Shown here: positions 9,304 to 17,532 of the stretch, piece after piece | How the letters are laid out: every line of letters starts with the position of its first letter | Numbering within the stretch: the stretch's first letter is position 1 | Source: Sediminibacterium sp. | GTDB lineage: Bacteria > Bacteroidota > Bacteroidia > Chitinophagales > Chitinophagaceae | Direction of reading: 5' to 3' | Assembly: GCF_019264485.1 (NCBI RefSeq) | Contig: NZ_JAHVAA010000011.1 | Span: forward strand, 248,001-312,000 | Length of the DNA stretch: 64,000 nt | Translations under genes and position numbers: made by a program | The notes under the pieces: model-generated | What the model saw: the letters and a program-made list of their open reading frames with translations, nothing else | What the model was told of the DNA's origin: nothing | Database searches by the model: none

Positions 9304-9320
9304 GGTGTACTATATACACC
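9304..9320. promoter_or_regulatory. Operator-like palindrome upstream of ABC exporter operon
   Basis: GGTGTA (9304-9309), five-base centre, TACACC (9315-9320), lying 28-44 bp upstream of the ATPase start. The centre is AT-rich (CTATA), so it may overlap the core promoter. The shape recalls operators of GntR/YtrA-type repressors of ABC exporters; that link is inference. Confidence 0.4.
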
Positions 9321-9422
9321 CTCTTACCGAAGATACTCAGAATAGAGTGAGAATGAGAGAAAAGGGATGATCAGTTTTTTACATGTACCAACGGTAGTTG
9401 GAAGGGCTGAGCTTACAAAATT

Positions 9423-9514
9423 CTCTGCGAAACCTCCGTTATCTCTCGTTCTCTGCGGTAAATTTACTCGAATATTCACCGCAGAGAACGAGAGAACGCA
9501 GAGGTTTCGCAGAG
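9423..9514. repeat. Inverted-repeat array, CTCTGCG family
   Basis: Left arm about 9423-9464 (units CTCTGCG, AAACCTC, CGTTATC, TCTCGTT, CTCTGCG) and right arm about 9474-9514, its near-perfect complement except one unit (CGTTAT against TGCGTT). A stem of about 40 bp with a short loop, ending 4 bp from the fadN-like stop codon. Relatives at 31871-31910 and 62955-63072. Confidence 0.85.
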
Positions 9515-9518
9515 TAGG

Positions 9519-11894
9519 TTAGTTTCTTAATGGACGACCGCTTTTTAATACACTTTGAATGCGTTCAAGTGTCTTTCTTTCGCCGCAAAGACTCAGGAAA
9601 GCCTCTCTTTCCAGGTCGAGTAAATATTGTTCTGATACAAGTGTGGGTTCGCTCAAATCGCCGCCACACATTACATAAGCCAGTTTTCTTGCTACCAGTG
9701 CATCGTGATCGGTGGCATAGTTACCTCTCCACATGCCATTGATGCCCGCATATAAAGCACCCAATGCCGAGCGACCCAATACTTTAATATCGCTGCGCTG
9801 AACAGGAGTGGTATATCCGCTGTCAGCAAGTTCTATCACCGATTTTTTAGCTTCTGTGAGTCTTCTTCCCAGGTTCATTACAATTTCATCAGCACCTTTT
9901 CTAAGAATACCCATTTCAATTGCTTCCTGTGCCGATGTGGCTACTTTAGCGGTGGCAATAGATAAGAACCTGTTTTTAAGTGTAATGGTTTCGGGTTCGT
10001 CTTCATGCATTTCATCAGCGGCGCGTAATACAAACTCTTTAGTGCCACCGCCACCGGGAATCAATCCCACACCTAACTCAACCAATCCGATATAGGTTTC
10101 TGCTGCTGCGCAAATTTTATCTGCGTGCAGGTTCATTTCACAACCACCACCTAATGTGAGGCCGTGCGGAGCAGTAACAACAGGCACCGAAGAGTAGCGA
10201 ACACGCATCATGGTATTCTGGAACATGCGGATGGCCATATCCAGTTCATCGTATTCCTGTTCAATGGCCAGCATAAATATCATGCCCACATTGGCACCTG
10301 CACTAAAGTTGGCGCCTTCATTACCAATAATCAATCCCTTGAATTTTTCTTCTGCAATACCAATCGATTTATTGATGCCTTCCAATACCTCACCACCAAT
10401 ACTGTTCATTTTGGTACTCCATTCTAATCCGGCAACACCATCACCAATATCGTATAATCTGCAGGCACTGTTTTTCCAAACCAGTTTATCGCGGTGGTTA
10501 TTCAGTACAAGGAACGATTCTCCACCCGGAATGGCTTTATAAGTTTTAGAAGACTGGTCATAAAACATTCTGCGACCATTTTCTACTTTATAAAAACTGG
10601 TAGCGCCTGAAGCCAGCATCTCATCAATCCATGCAGCAACAGTATGACCGGCAGCTTTCATGGCTTTTACAGTGGCTTCAACACCAACGGTATCCCAGGA
10701 TTCAAAAGCGCCTATTTCCCAGCCAAAGCCAGCCATCATGGCATCATCTACACGATAAATTTCATCGCTTATTTCGGGTATACGATGTGAGATATAGGAG
10801 AAGAGTGAAAAATGAAATGCACGATAAAATTCACCGGCTTTATCAGGTGCTGCGGAAAGCATTTTAATTCTTTGCTTCAAATCATCAACAGGTTTGGCCG
10901 CTTCAATACTTGCAAACTTGGGTTTGTTGCGTGGACCATATTCCATGGTAGACAGGTTGAGAGTCTGAATCTCTTTACCTTCTGCCGATTTTATTTTTTT
11001 GAAAAAGCCCTGACCGGTTTTATCACCCAGCCAGTTATTGGCTACAATTTTATCGAGCCATGCGGGGATATTAAAAATAGCTTTTGCTTCGTCATTCGGA
11101 CAATTATCTGCCACACCTTTTGCCACTTTTACCAGTGTGTCAATACCTACTACATCAGCAGTACGGAAAGTGGCCGATTTAGGTCTGCCGATAATGGGGC
11201 CGGTTAAGGCTTCAATATCATCAATGCCCAACCCCTGCTTATCCATAATATGAAAAATGCTCATGATGCTGAATACCCCAATACGGTTGGCAATAAAAGC
11301 AGGCGTGTCTTTACACAAGACTGTAGTCTTGCCGAGATAGAGATCCCCATACTGCATCAGGAAATCAACAATTTCAGGATCGGTATGCGGTGTAGGAATA
11401 ATTTCCAGTAAACGCAGGTAACGGGGTGGATTGAAAAAATGCGATCCACAGAAATGTTTTTTGAAATCATCGCTTCTTCCTTCCGCCATCATATGAATAG
11501 GAATGCCGGAAGTATTGGAAGTAACTAGTGTGCCTGGTTTGCGAAACTGTTCTACTTTGGTATAGATCAGTTGTTTGATATCGAGTCTTTCCACCACCAC
11601 TTCAATAATCCAGTCGCAGGTGGCAATATCTTTCATGTTATCATCAAAGTTGCCGGTACTAATTCTTTTTACCACAGCCTTTGAATATACAGGAGAAGGG
11701 TTGCTTTTAATTGCAGCCTGTAAGGCATCATTTACCAGTTTATTACGTTCTGCCGGTTTGGTACTTTCTTCTGCACCTTTTGCAACCATGTCTAATAAGA
11801 GTACTTGCACACCAATGCCTGCAAAATGACAGGCAATACGTGAACCCATAACACCACTACCCAATACCGCAACTTTTTTGATAGAACGTTTCAT
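9519..11894 (-). CDS. 3-hydroxyacyl-CoA dehydrogenase / enoyl-CoA hydratase, FadN type
   Basis: Two-step beta-oxidation enzyme (hydration of enoyl-CoA, then NAD-dependent oxidation of 3-hydroxyacyl-CoA). The dehydrogenase is N-terminal: VAVLGSGVMGSRIACHFA near residue 6 is the NAD-binding loop, and SHFFNPPRYLRLLEIIP is the 3HCDH catalytic His region. The hydratase/isomerase domain is C-terminal (about 480-680; GANFSAGANVG oxyanion region, LGGGCEM, GVGLIPGGGGTKEF). This order matches Bacillus FadN rather than E. coli FadB. Start MKRSIKK at 11894 is preferred over the 16-residue upstream extension. The thiolase and acyl-CoA dehydrogenase that usually follow are absent; an unrelated ABC operon comes next. 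Confidence 0.93.
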   Translation of the reverse strand: MKRSIKKVAVLGSGVMGSRIACHFAGIGVQVLLLDMVAKGAEESTKPAERNKLVNDALQAAIKSNPSPVYSKAVVKRISTGNFDDNMKDIATCDWIIEVVVERLDIKQLIYTKVEQFRKPGTLVTSNTSGIPIHMMAEGRSDDFKKHFCGSHFFNPPRYLRLLEIIPTPHTDPEIVDFLMQYGDLYLGKTTVLCKDTPAFIANRIGVFSIMSIFHIMDKQGLGIDDIEALTGPIIGRPKSATFRTADVVGIDTLVKVAKGVADNCPNDEAKAIFNIPAWLDKIVANNWLGDKTGQGFFKKIKSAEGKEIQTLNLSTMEYGPRNKPKFASIEAAKPVDDLKQRIKMLSAAPDKAGEFYRAFHFSLFSYISHRIPEISDEIYRVDDAMMAGFGWEIGAFESWDTVGVEATVKAMKAAGHTVAAWIDEMLASGATSFYKVENGRRMFYDQSSKTYKAIPGGESFLVLNNHRDKLVWKNSACRLYDIGDGVAGLEWSTKMNSIGGEVLEGINKSIGIAEEKFKGLIIGNEGANFSAGANVGMIFMLAIEQEYDELDMAIRMFQNTMMRVRYSSVPVVTAPHGLTLGGGCEMNLHADKICAAAETYIGLVELGVGLIPGGGGTKEFVLRAADEMHEDEPETITLKNRFLSIATAKVATSAQEAIEMGILRKGADEIVMNLGRRLTEAKKSVIELADSGYTTPVQRSDIKVLGRSALGALYAGINGMWRGNYATDHDALVARKLAYVMCGGDLSEPTLVSEQYLLDLEREAFLSLCGERKTLERIQSVLKSGRPLRN

Positions 11895-12071
11895 GTGTGT
11901 ATTTTTATTGATTTTGGTCACATGGAATTCGCCAATAAACATTCTAGCTGATATCAGCTTTTGTTATGGCTCATTTCATACAATATGCTTTACCGTAAAA
12001 TTAGTTAGTTATGCAACTATTTATATCGAAGATAAGGGAATTTATTTTTACCGGGAGGGTAGGTGCCGGGC

Positions 12072-12108
12072 AAAAAAATATCAAACAGCATTGCTACTGT
12101 TTGATATT
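12072..12108 (-). terminator. Strong minus-strand intrinsic terminator
   Basis: CTGTTTGATATT (12097-12108) pairs perfectly with AATATCAAACAG (12077-12088) around an 8-base loop; on the minus strand the stem is followed by a run of seven T. It lies upstream of the fadN-like gene, so it must end a transcript arising from 12109-12490. Confidence 0.8.
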
Positions 12109-12205
12109 GTGGCTCTTCAATTAGAATTGTTATACAAGTATATTCATTCCTCTGAAGGAGCCGCTCCCTTGTATGCCATATACAGGCAACCGAGGTAAAC
12201 AATTA
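12072..12205 (-). ncRNA. Candidate small RNA in the 11895-12496 gene-free region
   Basis: This 600-bp stretch has no convincing gene. A minus-strand terminator at 12072-12108 implies a short transcript starting somewhere between about 12200 and 12480. Within it a local hairpin GGAGC...GCTCC (12157-12167) is visible. A minus-strand 61-codon reading frame overlaps it but has no recognisable content and crosses the terminator. Upstream lies an 8-G run (12229-12236). Size about 130 nt if initiation is near 12205; the promoter is not clearly recognisable. The fadN promoter should lie in 11895-12070. Confidence 0.35.
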
Positions 12206-12496
12206 AGAGTACGTAAACTAACATAATCGGGGGGGGATTTTGTTTCTACAATTTATGATGAAAACGCTTTATTTATTGGATGTTTAACAGTCCTTTTATT
12301 CACCTTATGTGGATAGCCAATGAAAAATGCCTGATTTATAGCGCCTTAGGTTAATGTTAAGTTTCCAGATAACCTGTAGTAGATTCGTATGGCCTGTTAA
12401 GTTGATTAAAACAACCGGAATTTAATTTTGTTCTGATTTTTTACCATTTAACAATATTCAATTGCAATTGACCTGCTTTCAGTTATTTTTGTTTAC

Positions 12497-12787
12497 ATGG
12501 AACTGACGGCCGAACTCATTGATCATCTGGCACATTTATCAAGACTTCATTTTACAGATGAGGCAAAAAAAGAGATTCAGGATGATCTCCAGAAAATGGT
12601 GGTATTTGTGGAGAAACTATCGGAACTTGATACTACCGGTATACAGCCTATGCTGCATATGGGACAGTCGTTCAATGTATTGCGGGATGATGAAGTGAAA
12701 GGCTCTGTGAGCAGGGAAGAAGCATTACAAAATGCACCCGGCGCCAATGATAGTTTTTTCAGGGTTCCTAAAGTAATTCGAAAATAA
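12497..12787 (+). CDS. gatC: Asp-tRNA(Asn)/Glu-tRNA(Gln) amidotransferase subunit C
   Basis: Small belt subunit that stabilises GatAB during transamidation of misacylated Glu-tRNA(Gln) or Asp-tRNA(Asn). The 96 residues match the family throughout: LIDHLAHLSRLHFTDEA at the N-terminus, LDTTGIQPMLHM mid-protein and the NAPGANDSFFRVPKVI ending. gatA and gatB are not in the window; a stand-alone gatC is common in Bacteroidota. An ABC ATPase follows after 24 bp, probably co-transcribed. Confidence 0.95.
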   Translation: MELTAELIDHLAHLSRLHFTDEAKKEIQDDLQKMVVFVEKLSELDTTGIQPMLHMGQSFNVLRDDEVKGSVSREEALQNAPGANDSFFRVPKVIRK

Positions 12788-12811
12788 ATCGTTTAAATAC
12801 AAAGTCAGCAC

Positions 12812-13525
12812 ATGTCAAACCAGGTGATCATCCGACTCGAAAACATCCAGAAAAGTTATTTCATGGGTAACCAGGCCATTCCGGTGCTGAAAGGTATTAC
12901 ACTCGATATCAAGAAAAATGAATATGTGGCTTTAATGGGTCCCTCAGGTAGTGGTAAGAGTACATTAATGAATATACTGGGTTGCCTCGATTCTCCTACA
13001 GGTGGTAAATACATCCTGAACCAGAAAGACGTGAGTAAAATGGCAGATGATGACCTGGCAGAAGTTCGTAATTCAGAGATTGGTTTTGTGTTTCAGCAAT
13101 TCAATTTATTGCCCAGGTTAAGTGCGGCCGAAAATGTGGCGCTTCCATTGATTTATGCCGGGGTGAGCAAAAAAGAGAGAATGGAAAGATCATTGGAGGC
13201 ACTGGAAAAAGTAGGACTTGCAGACAGGAGTCATCACAAATCAAATGAACTGAGTGGTGGTCAGATACAGCGTGTGGCCATTGCACGGGCCCTTGTTAAT
13301 AATCCATCTATCCTGCTGGCCGATGAGCCTACAGGAAACCTCGATTCCAAAACATCGGTGGAAGTAATGGAGATATTCGGAAAAATTCAGCAGGCGGGTA
13401 ATACGGTAGTGCTGGTAACCCATGAAGAAGATATTGCAGCTTATGCACACAGGGTAGTTCGCTTACGTGACGGACTGGTTGAAACCGATAAAACACGAAG
13501 CACTGCCATGGCGCATTTATCGTAG
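12812..13525 (+). CDS. LolD/MacB-type ABC transporter ATP-binding protein
   Basis: 237-aa ATPase of the MacB/LolD/FtsE class, which powers lipoprotein release or periplasmic mechanotransmission. Walker [10 protein letters not shown] (about 43-51), signature [15 protein letters not shown], Walker [14 protein letters not shown]-loop VTHEE. No permease gene is adjacent, so the partner must be encoded elsewhere. A second ATPase of the same class is at 21851-22507. A perfect intrinsic terminator follows. Confidence 0.9.
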   Translation: MSNQVIIRLENIQKSYFMGNQAIPVLKGITLDIKKNEYVALMGPSGSGKSTLMNILGCLDSPTGGKYILNQKDVSKMADDDLAEVRNSEIGFVFQQFNLLPRLSAAENVALPLIYAGVSKKERMERSLEALEKVGLADRSHHKSNELSGGQIQRVAIARALVNNPSILLADEPTGNLDSKTSVEVMEIFGKIQQAGNTVVLVTHEEDIAAYAHRVVRLRDGLVETDKTRSTAMAHLS

Positions 13526-13585
13526 CAGGTATTGCTGGGTGCAGATTTTGTGGGAGCTTTAACCGGCTCTCTTTTATCTTTCGCC

Positions 13586-13616
13586 GTTGTTGGTCGCCTG
13601 ACCAACAACCTTTTTT
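13586..13616 (+). terminator. Intrinsic terminator after gatC-ABC unit
   Basis: GTTGTTGGTC (13586-13595), loop GCCT, GACCAACAAC (13600-13609), then CTTTTTT. A perfect 10-bp stem. Confidence 0.9.
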
Positions 13617-13692
13617 ATAAAGCGAGTTATACACCTGTAGCCCTAACTGAACCAATCAAATCTATTTTTGTTTTCACTACAATACAGTAACA

Positions 13693-14253
13693 ATGGCACT
13701 AAAAATATATACCAAAACCGGCGACCTGGGTAAGACATCTCTTATCGGAGGAACCAAAGTACCCAAGAGTCATATTCGTATAGAAACCTATGGTACGGTA
13801 GATGAACTCAACTCTCATATAGGATTGGTGGGTGATTATTTTGATGAGCCACATTCACGTTCTGTTCTCAAAGAAATACAGGATCGCTTATTTACCATTG
13901 GTTCATCACTGGCCTGCGACCCTGATAAAGAACCATTGATGAAAATGCCCGATTTAAAAGAGGCAGACATTACGGTGCTGGAAAAAGAGATTGATAAAAT
14001 GAATGAAGTGTTGCCACCGATGAAATTTTTTATTCTCCCTGGTGGTCATATCGCTGTTTCCTCCACACATATTGCACGCTGTGTTTGCAGAAGAGCAGAA
14101 CGTTGTTGTGTGAATATGCAGGAGCAGGAAATTTTTGTAGATCCTTTAGTAATTAAATACCTCAATCGTTTAAGCGATTATCTTTTTGTACTTGCACGTT
14201 TTATGGCGCATCATTTAAATGTGGCGGAAATTGCGTGGAAGCCGAGGGTTTAA
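13693..14253 (+). CDS. Cob(I)yrinic acid a,c-diamide adenosyltransferase, PduO type
   Basis: Transfers the adenosyl group of ATP to cob(I)alamin to give coenzyme B12. The 186-aa protein shows TKTGDLGKTSLIGGTKVPK (ATP-binding N-terminus), the GTVDELNSHIG signature, CVCRRAERCCV and the LNRLSDYLFVLAR ending, all typical of PduO/CobA-2 adenosyltransferases. It is monocistronic between a terminator and the accessory region. Marks the left border of the island. Confidence 0.95.
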   Translation: MALKIYTKTGDLGKTSLIGGTKVPKSHIRIETYGTVDELNSHIGLVGDYFDEPHSRSVLKEIQDRLFTIGSSLACDPDKEPLMKMPDLKEADITVLEKEIDKMNEVLPPMKFFILPGGHIAVSSTHIARCVCRRAERCCVNMQEQEIFVDPLVIKYLNRLSDYLFVLARFMAHHLNVAEIAWKPRV

Positions 14254-14306
14254 GGGTGGTAGGTAGTTAGCAACGAATCTACATTGATGCGTTGCCTTTT
14301 CCCGAT

Positions 14307-14724
14307 ATGGAGGAACAACCCAAAAGCCTCATTCTCAAAGCTATCCAAAAGATCCAAAAACGATTGGAGAGCATATTAGAAAGCGGCGAATGGATCTGGG
14401 GCTGAACCAAACGGATATCGCACGGCTCTTTAAGGTCTCCAAAGACTGTGTCTGCTACTGGGAAAACGGTTGCTCACACCCGCACATGAAATACTATCGT
14501 GCCATCATTCATTTCTCGGTTACTACCCGTTCGACCACGAAACGAAAACCTTCGGTGATATGATCAAGCGGTATAAATATGCGCATGGATTGAGCAACTG
14601 GAAGCTGGGAAAACAGCTTGGAGTGGATGAAGCGACGGTTGCGAATTGGGAGCGGAACCAGCGAGTTCCGACAAAGAAGCGAATGAAGTATGTTCTTTCG
14701 CTTATCACCAAACATACCTCCTGA
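14307..14724 (+). pseudogene. Frameshifted double-HTH regulator
   Basis: Two helix-turn-helix halves lie in different frames. Frame of position 14378: TIGEHIRKRRMDLGLNQTD, then IARLF, VSKDCVCYWEN and up to YYRAIIHF. Frame of 14470: FLGYYPFDHETKTFGDM, then KYAHGLSNWKLGKQLGVDE and VANWERN. Read together they give a continuous double-HTH protein of the kind widespread in Bacteroidota and Proteobacteria. Loss of one base near 14507-14511 (HF|LGYYP) explains the break. A further shift separates the only plausible ATG (14307, another frame) from the first HTH. Probably non-functional; a translated short C-terminal ORF (14470-14724) could still bind DNA. Confidence 0.75.
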
Positions 14725-14760
14725 AGGGTGTGTTTTTGTATTCGTATGTACAAAATCGTC

Positions 14761-14810
14761 AATGTGGAAAACACCAGCGAATTTTATAAAAAAAGGGTGT
14801 TTTCCACATT
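14761..14810. repeat. Perfect 15-bp inverted repeat
   Basis: AATGTGGAAAACACC (14761-14775) and GGTGTTTTCCACATT (14796-14810) are exact reverse complements with a 20-base AT-rich loop. It lies 37 bp after the HTH pseudogene stop and has no T-tract. A second, shorter pair TTTTGTA/TACAAAA is at 14734-14755. Confidence 0.85.
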
Positions 14811-15160
14811 ACGAATTACAACATATTACTTTATTTTCACAACGAAATACAATAATGCATTATTGGTTCGTCTATCCCCCCCTTGATGAATCGTATTTCA
14901 TGACACCTTACCATTTTAGATATATTTTGCGTGCGATCGTTGATGTTAACATGGCGTTATAGTGGAGTGACAAGACAATGAGTTTAACTCTACAAAGAGT
15001 CGTATGGTGCATTTGTAAAGGGCTTATTTTTTTTATAAGAAGCGCCTTTCAGAATTAAATTTTTGACAACTACATATCAAGTCTAAACAAATGGAACAAC
15101 ACTTTTTGAAAAGAAATTAATAGTTTACTCAGAAAAATTACTTACAAAAAATATGTCAAC
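14811..15160. other. AT-rich gene-free stretch before the lipoprotein
   Basis: No convincing coding sequence. A stem-loop at about 15017-15049 pairs AAAGGGC with GCGCCTTT (one bulge) outside CTTAT/ATAAG around a T-run; it could be a terminator or 5' UTR structure for the gene at 15161. GC is clearly lower than in the flanking core. Confidence 0.4.
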
Positions 15161-16414
15161 ATGAGAACTGCTTTATTATTATGTACATTAACTATGTGTT
15201 TAATCACAGCCTGTAAAAAAGAAAAAATAGGTATTGACAACAGTACAAACACTGCTGAAAGAAATGATAAATTGGATTTAAGCAAATGGCAACCAATTCT
15301 AATGACTAATCATTTAATTAATTCACTAACTCCAGATATTAATAGAAAAGTAGATTGGCCTAATGCGTTTGTTCGAAAAAATGATGGGCAAAATGAATTT
15401 TATCTCCCATTACATTCAAACAATCAAAATTTACAATTACTAAGAGTTTTTGCGAATGTAAGAGACTCCATAGAATCTGCGGAAGTCATTTTGATAATGA
15501 ATTATAAAAATGATGTTTCTACTAGCACTAAAGGAATAATCAAAAAGGAAAAGCAAGGGTTCAATTATTTTTCAGGACTTGCACAAGTTTTTGATTTAGA
15601 TAAAAAGATAAAACATTATGAGTTATATGTTAATGGTCGATTAGTGTCGAAAAATAAGTTTGTAAAAAAAGCAAAAAACTCGGAAATTCAGATAAAGACT
15701 AGCACTCAGCAAGCAAGTGGGACAGTGTGCTGGGATACTTATTGGGTTTCTTTTTATTCAGATGGAACACAGACATGGAACTACATGTATACTACTTGTG
15801 GCGATGATTGCACAACCACTACTATAATAGATATAAATCAATCTCTTTTTATTAAATCTAATTGTGGCGGAGGGGGTGGTTCACCATATCCACAAGGTGA
15901 CGAAGTGCTTTGGACACAAGAAATGTTTGAGTTTCAAACTGATTACAGAACAAGAATGAGTCAAGCCGAATTAGACATATATGATAATGAACTTACTTCT
16001 AATCAAAGACTCAAATATCTAATTAATGCCAAAACTGCACTTGAAAAAGCTGCATCTCTCTTTCCGACGTCAGTTTGGAATGGGAAAGGGGATGCTTTTA
16101 GACATGCACATTTTGTAGCTGCAAATGCAGAAAGCCTTGGCCCTATTTTAGCAGCTCGATTAGCAGCCGCTCACGAACTGAATCCTAATAATCACCCATT
16201 AGAAAAAGAAATGGATACTAGAAATAATGCAATCGGGATACAATTATTCAACACAATGCTTACTAATGGCTTGACAGGTCATTTTTTTAGAGAAGGACTA
16301 CAGATCCTGTTAACGCAAATGATCAATAATGGTGGATTATGGATTATTAGCCCTTTAGCATCTAATGGAGCTCCTATAGACGGGGTTTCTCAATTAGTTC
16401 ATTCAAATGAGTAA
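15161..16414 (+). CDS. Lipoprotein with DUF6973-like C-terminal domain (possible effector)
   Basis: 417 aa. Signal peptide with lipobox LITAC (Cys 18). Residues 40-175 form a Bacteroidota lipoprotein-type region; a Cys-containing segment CWDTYWVSFYSDGTQTW and YTTCGDDC leads to a Gly-rich linker (CGGGGGSPYP). The C-terminal part (about 290-380) has NGKGDAFRHAHFVAANAES, then AHELN and MDTRNNAIG: spaced His, Asp, Glu and Asn residues resembling the DUF6973 domain that caps some polymorphic toxins and wall proteins. The stalk-linker-variable-tip layout supports a secreted effector, but activity is unproven. A small lipoprotein gene follows after 2 bp. Codon and base use differ from the core genes. 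Confidence 0.65.
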   Translation: MRTALLLCTLTMCLITACKKEKIGIDNSTNTAERNDKLDLSKWQPILMTNHLINSLTPDINRKVDWPNAFVRKNDGQNEFYLPLHSNNQNLQLLRVFANVRDSIESAEVILIMNYKNDVSTSTKGIIKKEKQGFNYFSGLAQVFDLDKKIKHYELYVNGRLVSKNKFVKKAKNSEIQIKTSTQQASGTVCWDTYWVSFYSDGTQTWNYMYTTCGDDCTTTTIIDINQSLFIKSNCGGGGGSPYPQGDEVLWTQEMFEFQTDYRTRMSQAELDIYDNELTSNQRLKYLINAKTALEKAASLFPTSVWNGKGDAFRHAHFVAANAESLGPILAARLAAAHELNPNNHPLEKEMDTRNNAIGIQLFNTMLTNGLTGHFFREGLQILLTQMINNGGLWIISPLASNGAPIDGVSQLVHSNE

Positions 16415-16416
16415 TT

Positions 16417-16743
16417 ATGAGAACAATAATTTTTTTCATTTTATTCTTATTTGCACTCGGATGCGAAAAAAGTAAACAAAATATTTTTGTTATAGATACT
16501 TTCACAAACGACACAGCATTCGTTATCACAAGTAAAAGAACGAATAATAATACAACTCTAACTCTTGCAGTTACGGGAACTTCTAATGATACTACCTTAT
16601 TGCAAGGGCGAATTAAAATACCTCCTGGGTTATCGATAAATGAGTCTATTCAATTGGACTTTTATGGAGAAGAATTTGTCTTAAACTTCTCTCCTCATAA
16701 GGCGACTAAGGGAAGAATCCAGATTAAGTATTCTGTTCATTAA
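16417..16743 (+). CDS. Small lipoprotein, possible partner of upstream gene
   Basis: 108 aa, no recognised family. Signal peptide of hydrophobic FFILFLFALGC with lipobox ALGC (Cys 16), then a Thr/Asn-rich, probably beta-rich periplasmic or surface domain. Its start lies 2 bp after the upstream stop, so the two are almost certainly co-translated. By position it could be an immunity or chaperone lipoprotein for the upstream putative effector; that is inference only. Confidence 0.6.
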   Translation: MRTIIFFILFLFALGCEKSKQNIFVIDTFTNDTAFVITSKRTNNNTTLTLAVTGTSNDTTLLQGRIKIPPGLSINESIQLDFYGEEFVLNFSPHKATKGRIQIKYSVH

Positions 16744-16845
16744 TTTAATCTATATTTTGTACGAGTCAACTTTGGGAAGGTTTCGGAACTTTCCCAAAAT
16801 TTTACATAATAATATTGGGTATAATTCTATTGCAGGGAAACGGAA

Positions 16846-16872
16846 GCATGAGACGTGAAACGTGAGTGCACA
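16846..16872. repeat. Heptamer array, ACGTGAG family
   Basis: Units ATGAGAC, GTGAAAC, GTGAGTG at 16848-16868, directly 3' of the stop codon (16873-16875, minus strand) of the HTH gene. The same family is at 21804-21831. Confidence 0.6.
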
Positions 16873-17337
16873 CTATGAATCATATAAACCAGTTTCTTCG
16901 TCCAGGTTCATGATGTCAACGATATTTTGTTTCTGTTGCTCCTTCATTTGTTTTCTATATTTCATAATATCATCGAACTTTATTCTTCTGTGCTTTCCAA
17001 CTTTTGTAAATGCAATTTTCCCGTCTTCAAGTAGCTTTACTAAATGAGGTCTTGAGCAGCCAAGAATTTCAGCAGCGGCCTGTGTAGTTACTTCGGTAGC
17101 AATAGGTACAAGAGAAATTAATTTGCCTTGTCCCATCGCTTTTAAAATATCTCCCAGGAGCTTTAAAGCACTTAGTGGAATCTTAATTTTTTCGCTTGTT
17201 TCTTCAATTTCAATTTCTGGTTGTTCAGAATTCAGTTGCTCTATTACGGAAGCTAAAGCGTCGTAAGATTCACTTGCAATCTTTTGGTCAAGTTTTGAGG
17301 GTTTTCTTATTTGCTCTAATACTTTCATGATAATCAT
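16873..17337 (-). CDS. Excisionase/antitoxin-type HTH protein, orphan
   Basis: 154 aa. The C-terminal half has a MerR/excisionase-like helix-turn-helix: VTTQAAAEILGCSRPHLVKL, then KVGKHRRIKFDDIMKYRKQM. This architecture (long acidic N-terminal helix region plus HTH) is that of antitoxin partners of PIN-domain toxins. The PIN gene that normally follows is missing: downstream (16744-16872) there is only a repeat array and the convergent lipoprotein gene. Tandem 9-bp repeats 25 bp upstream suggest autoregulation. Two adjacent Met codons (residues 1 and 4) leave the start uncertain. Confidence 0.75.
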   Translation of the reverse strand: MIIMKVLEQIRKPSKLDQKIASESYDALASVIEQLNSEQPEIEIEETSEKIKIPLSALKLLGDILKAMGQGKLISLVPIATEVTTQAAAEILGCSRPHLVKLLEDGKIAFTKVGKHRRIKFDDIMKYRKQMKEQQKQNIVDIMNLDEETGLYDS

Positions 17338-17361
17338 TGTTGAATGCTAGTGCAAATTAAT

Positions 17362-17393
17362 CGAAATAAACGAAATAAACAGAATAAGCGAAA
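17362..17393. promoter_or_regulatory. Tandem 9-bp operator-like repeats
   Basis: CGAAATAAA at 17362-17370 and 17371-17379, a degenerate third copy CAGAATAAG (17380-17388) and a partial CGAAA. They lie 25-56 bp upstream of the minus-strand HTH gene, where an autoregulatory operator would be expected. Confidence 0.5.
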
Positions 17394-17532
17394 CTGGTTC
17401 TGTTATGATAAAAGCTGGTTTTTGGTACGATAGCACCCAAGAAGGAGTGTCTCTTCGGGAAAACACGCTTTTTAAAGGCAGATCATCAATACCAAAGCCT
17501 TACCAGACAAGGGTTTTCCTCTTACCTGCTTC

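Noticed and set aside
12017..12202. 61-codon minus-strand frame between fadN and gatC
   Set aside because: It crosses a strong terminator on the same strand and has no recognisable motif.
12229..12236. Phase-variable G tract
   Set aside because: Eight G in an intergenic region with no promoter or gene in a position to be switched that I can show.
14690..14962. 90-codon frame after the HTH pseudogene
   Set aside because: It spans a perfect inverted repeat and has no protein-like composition.
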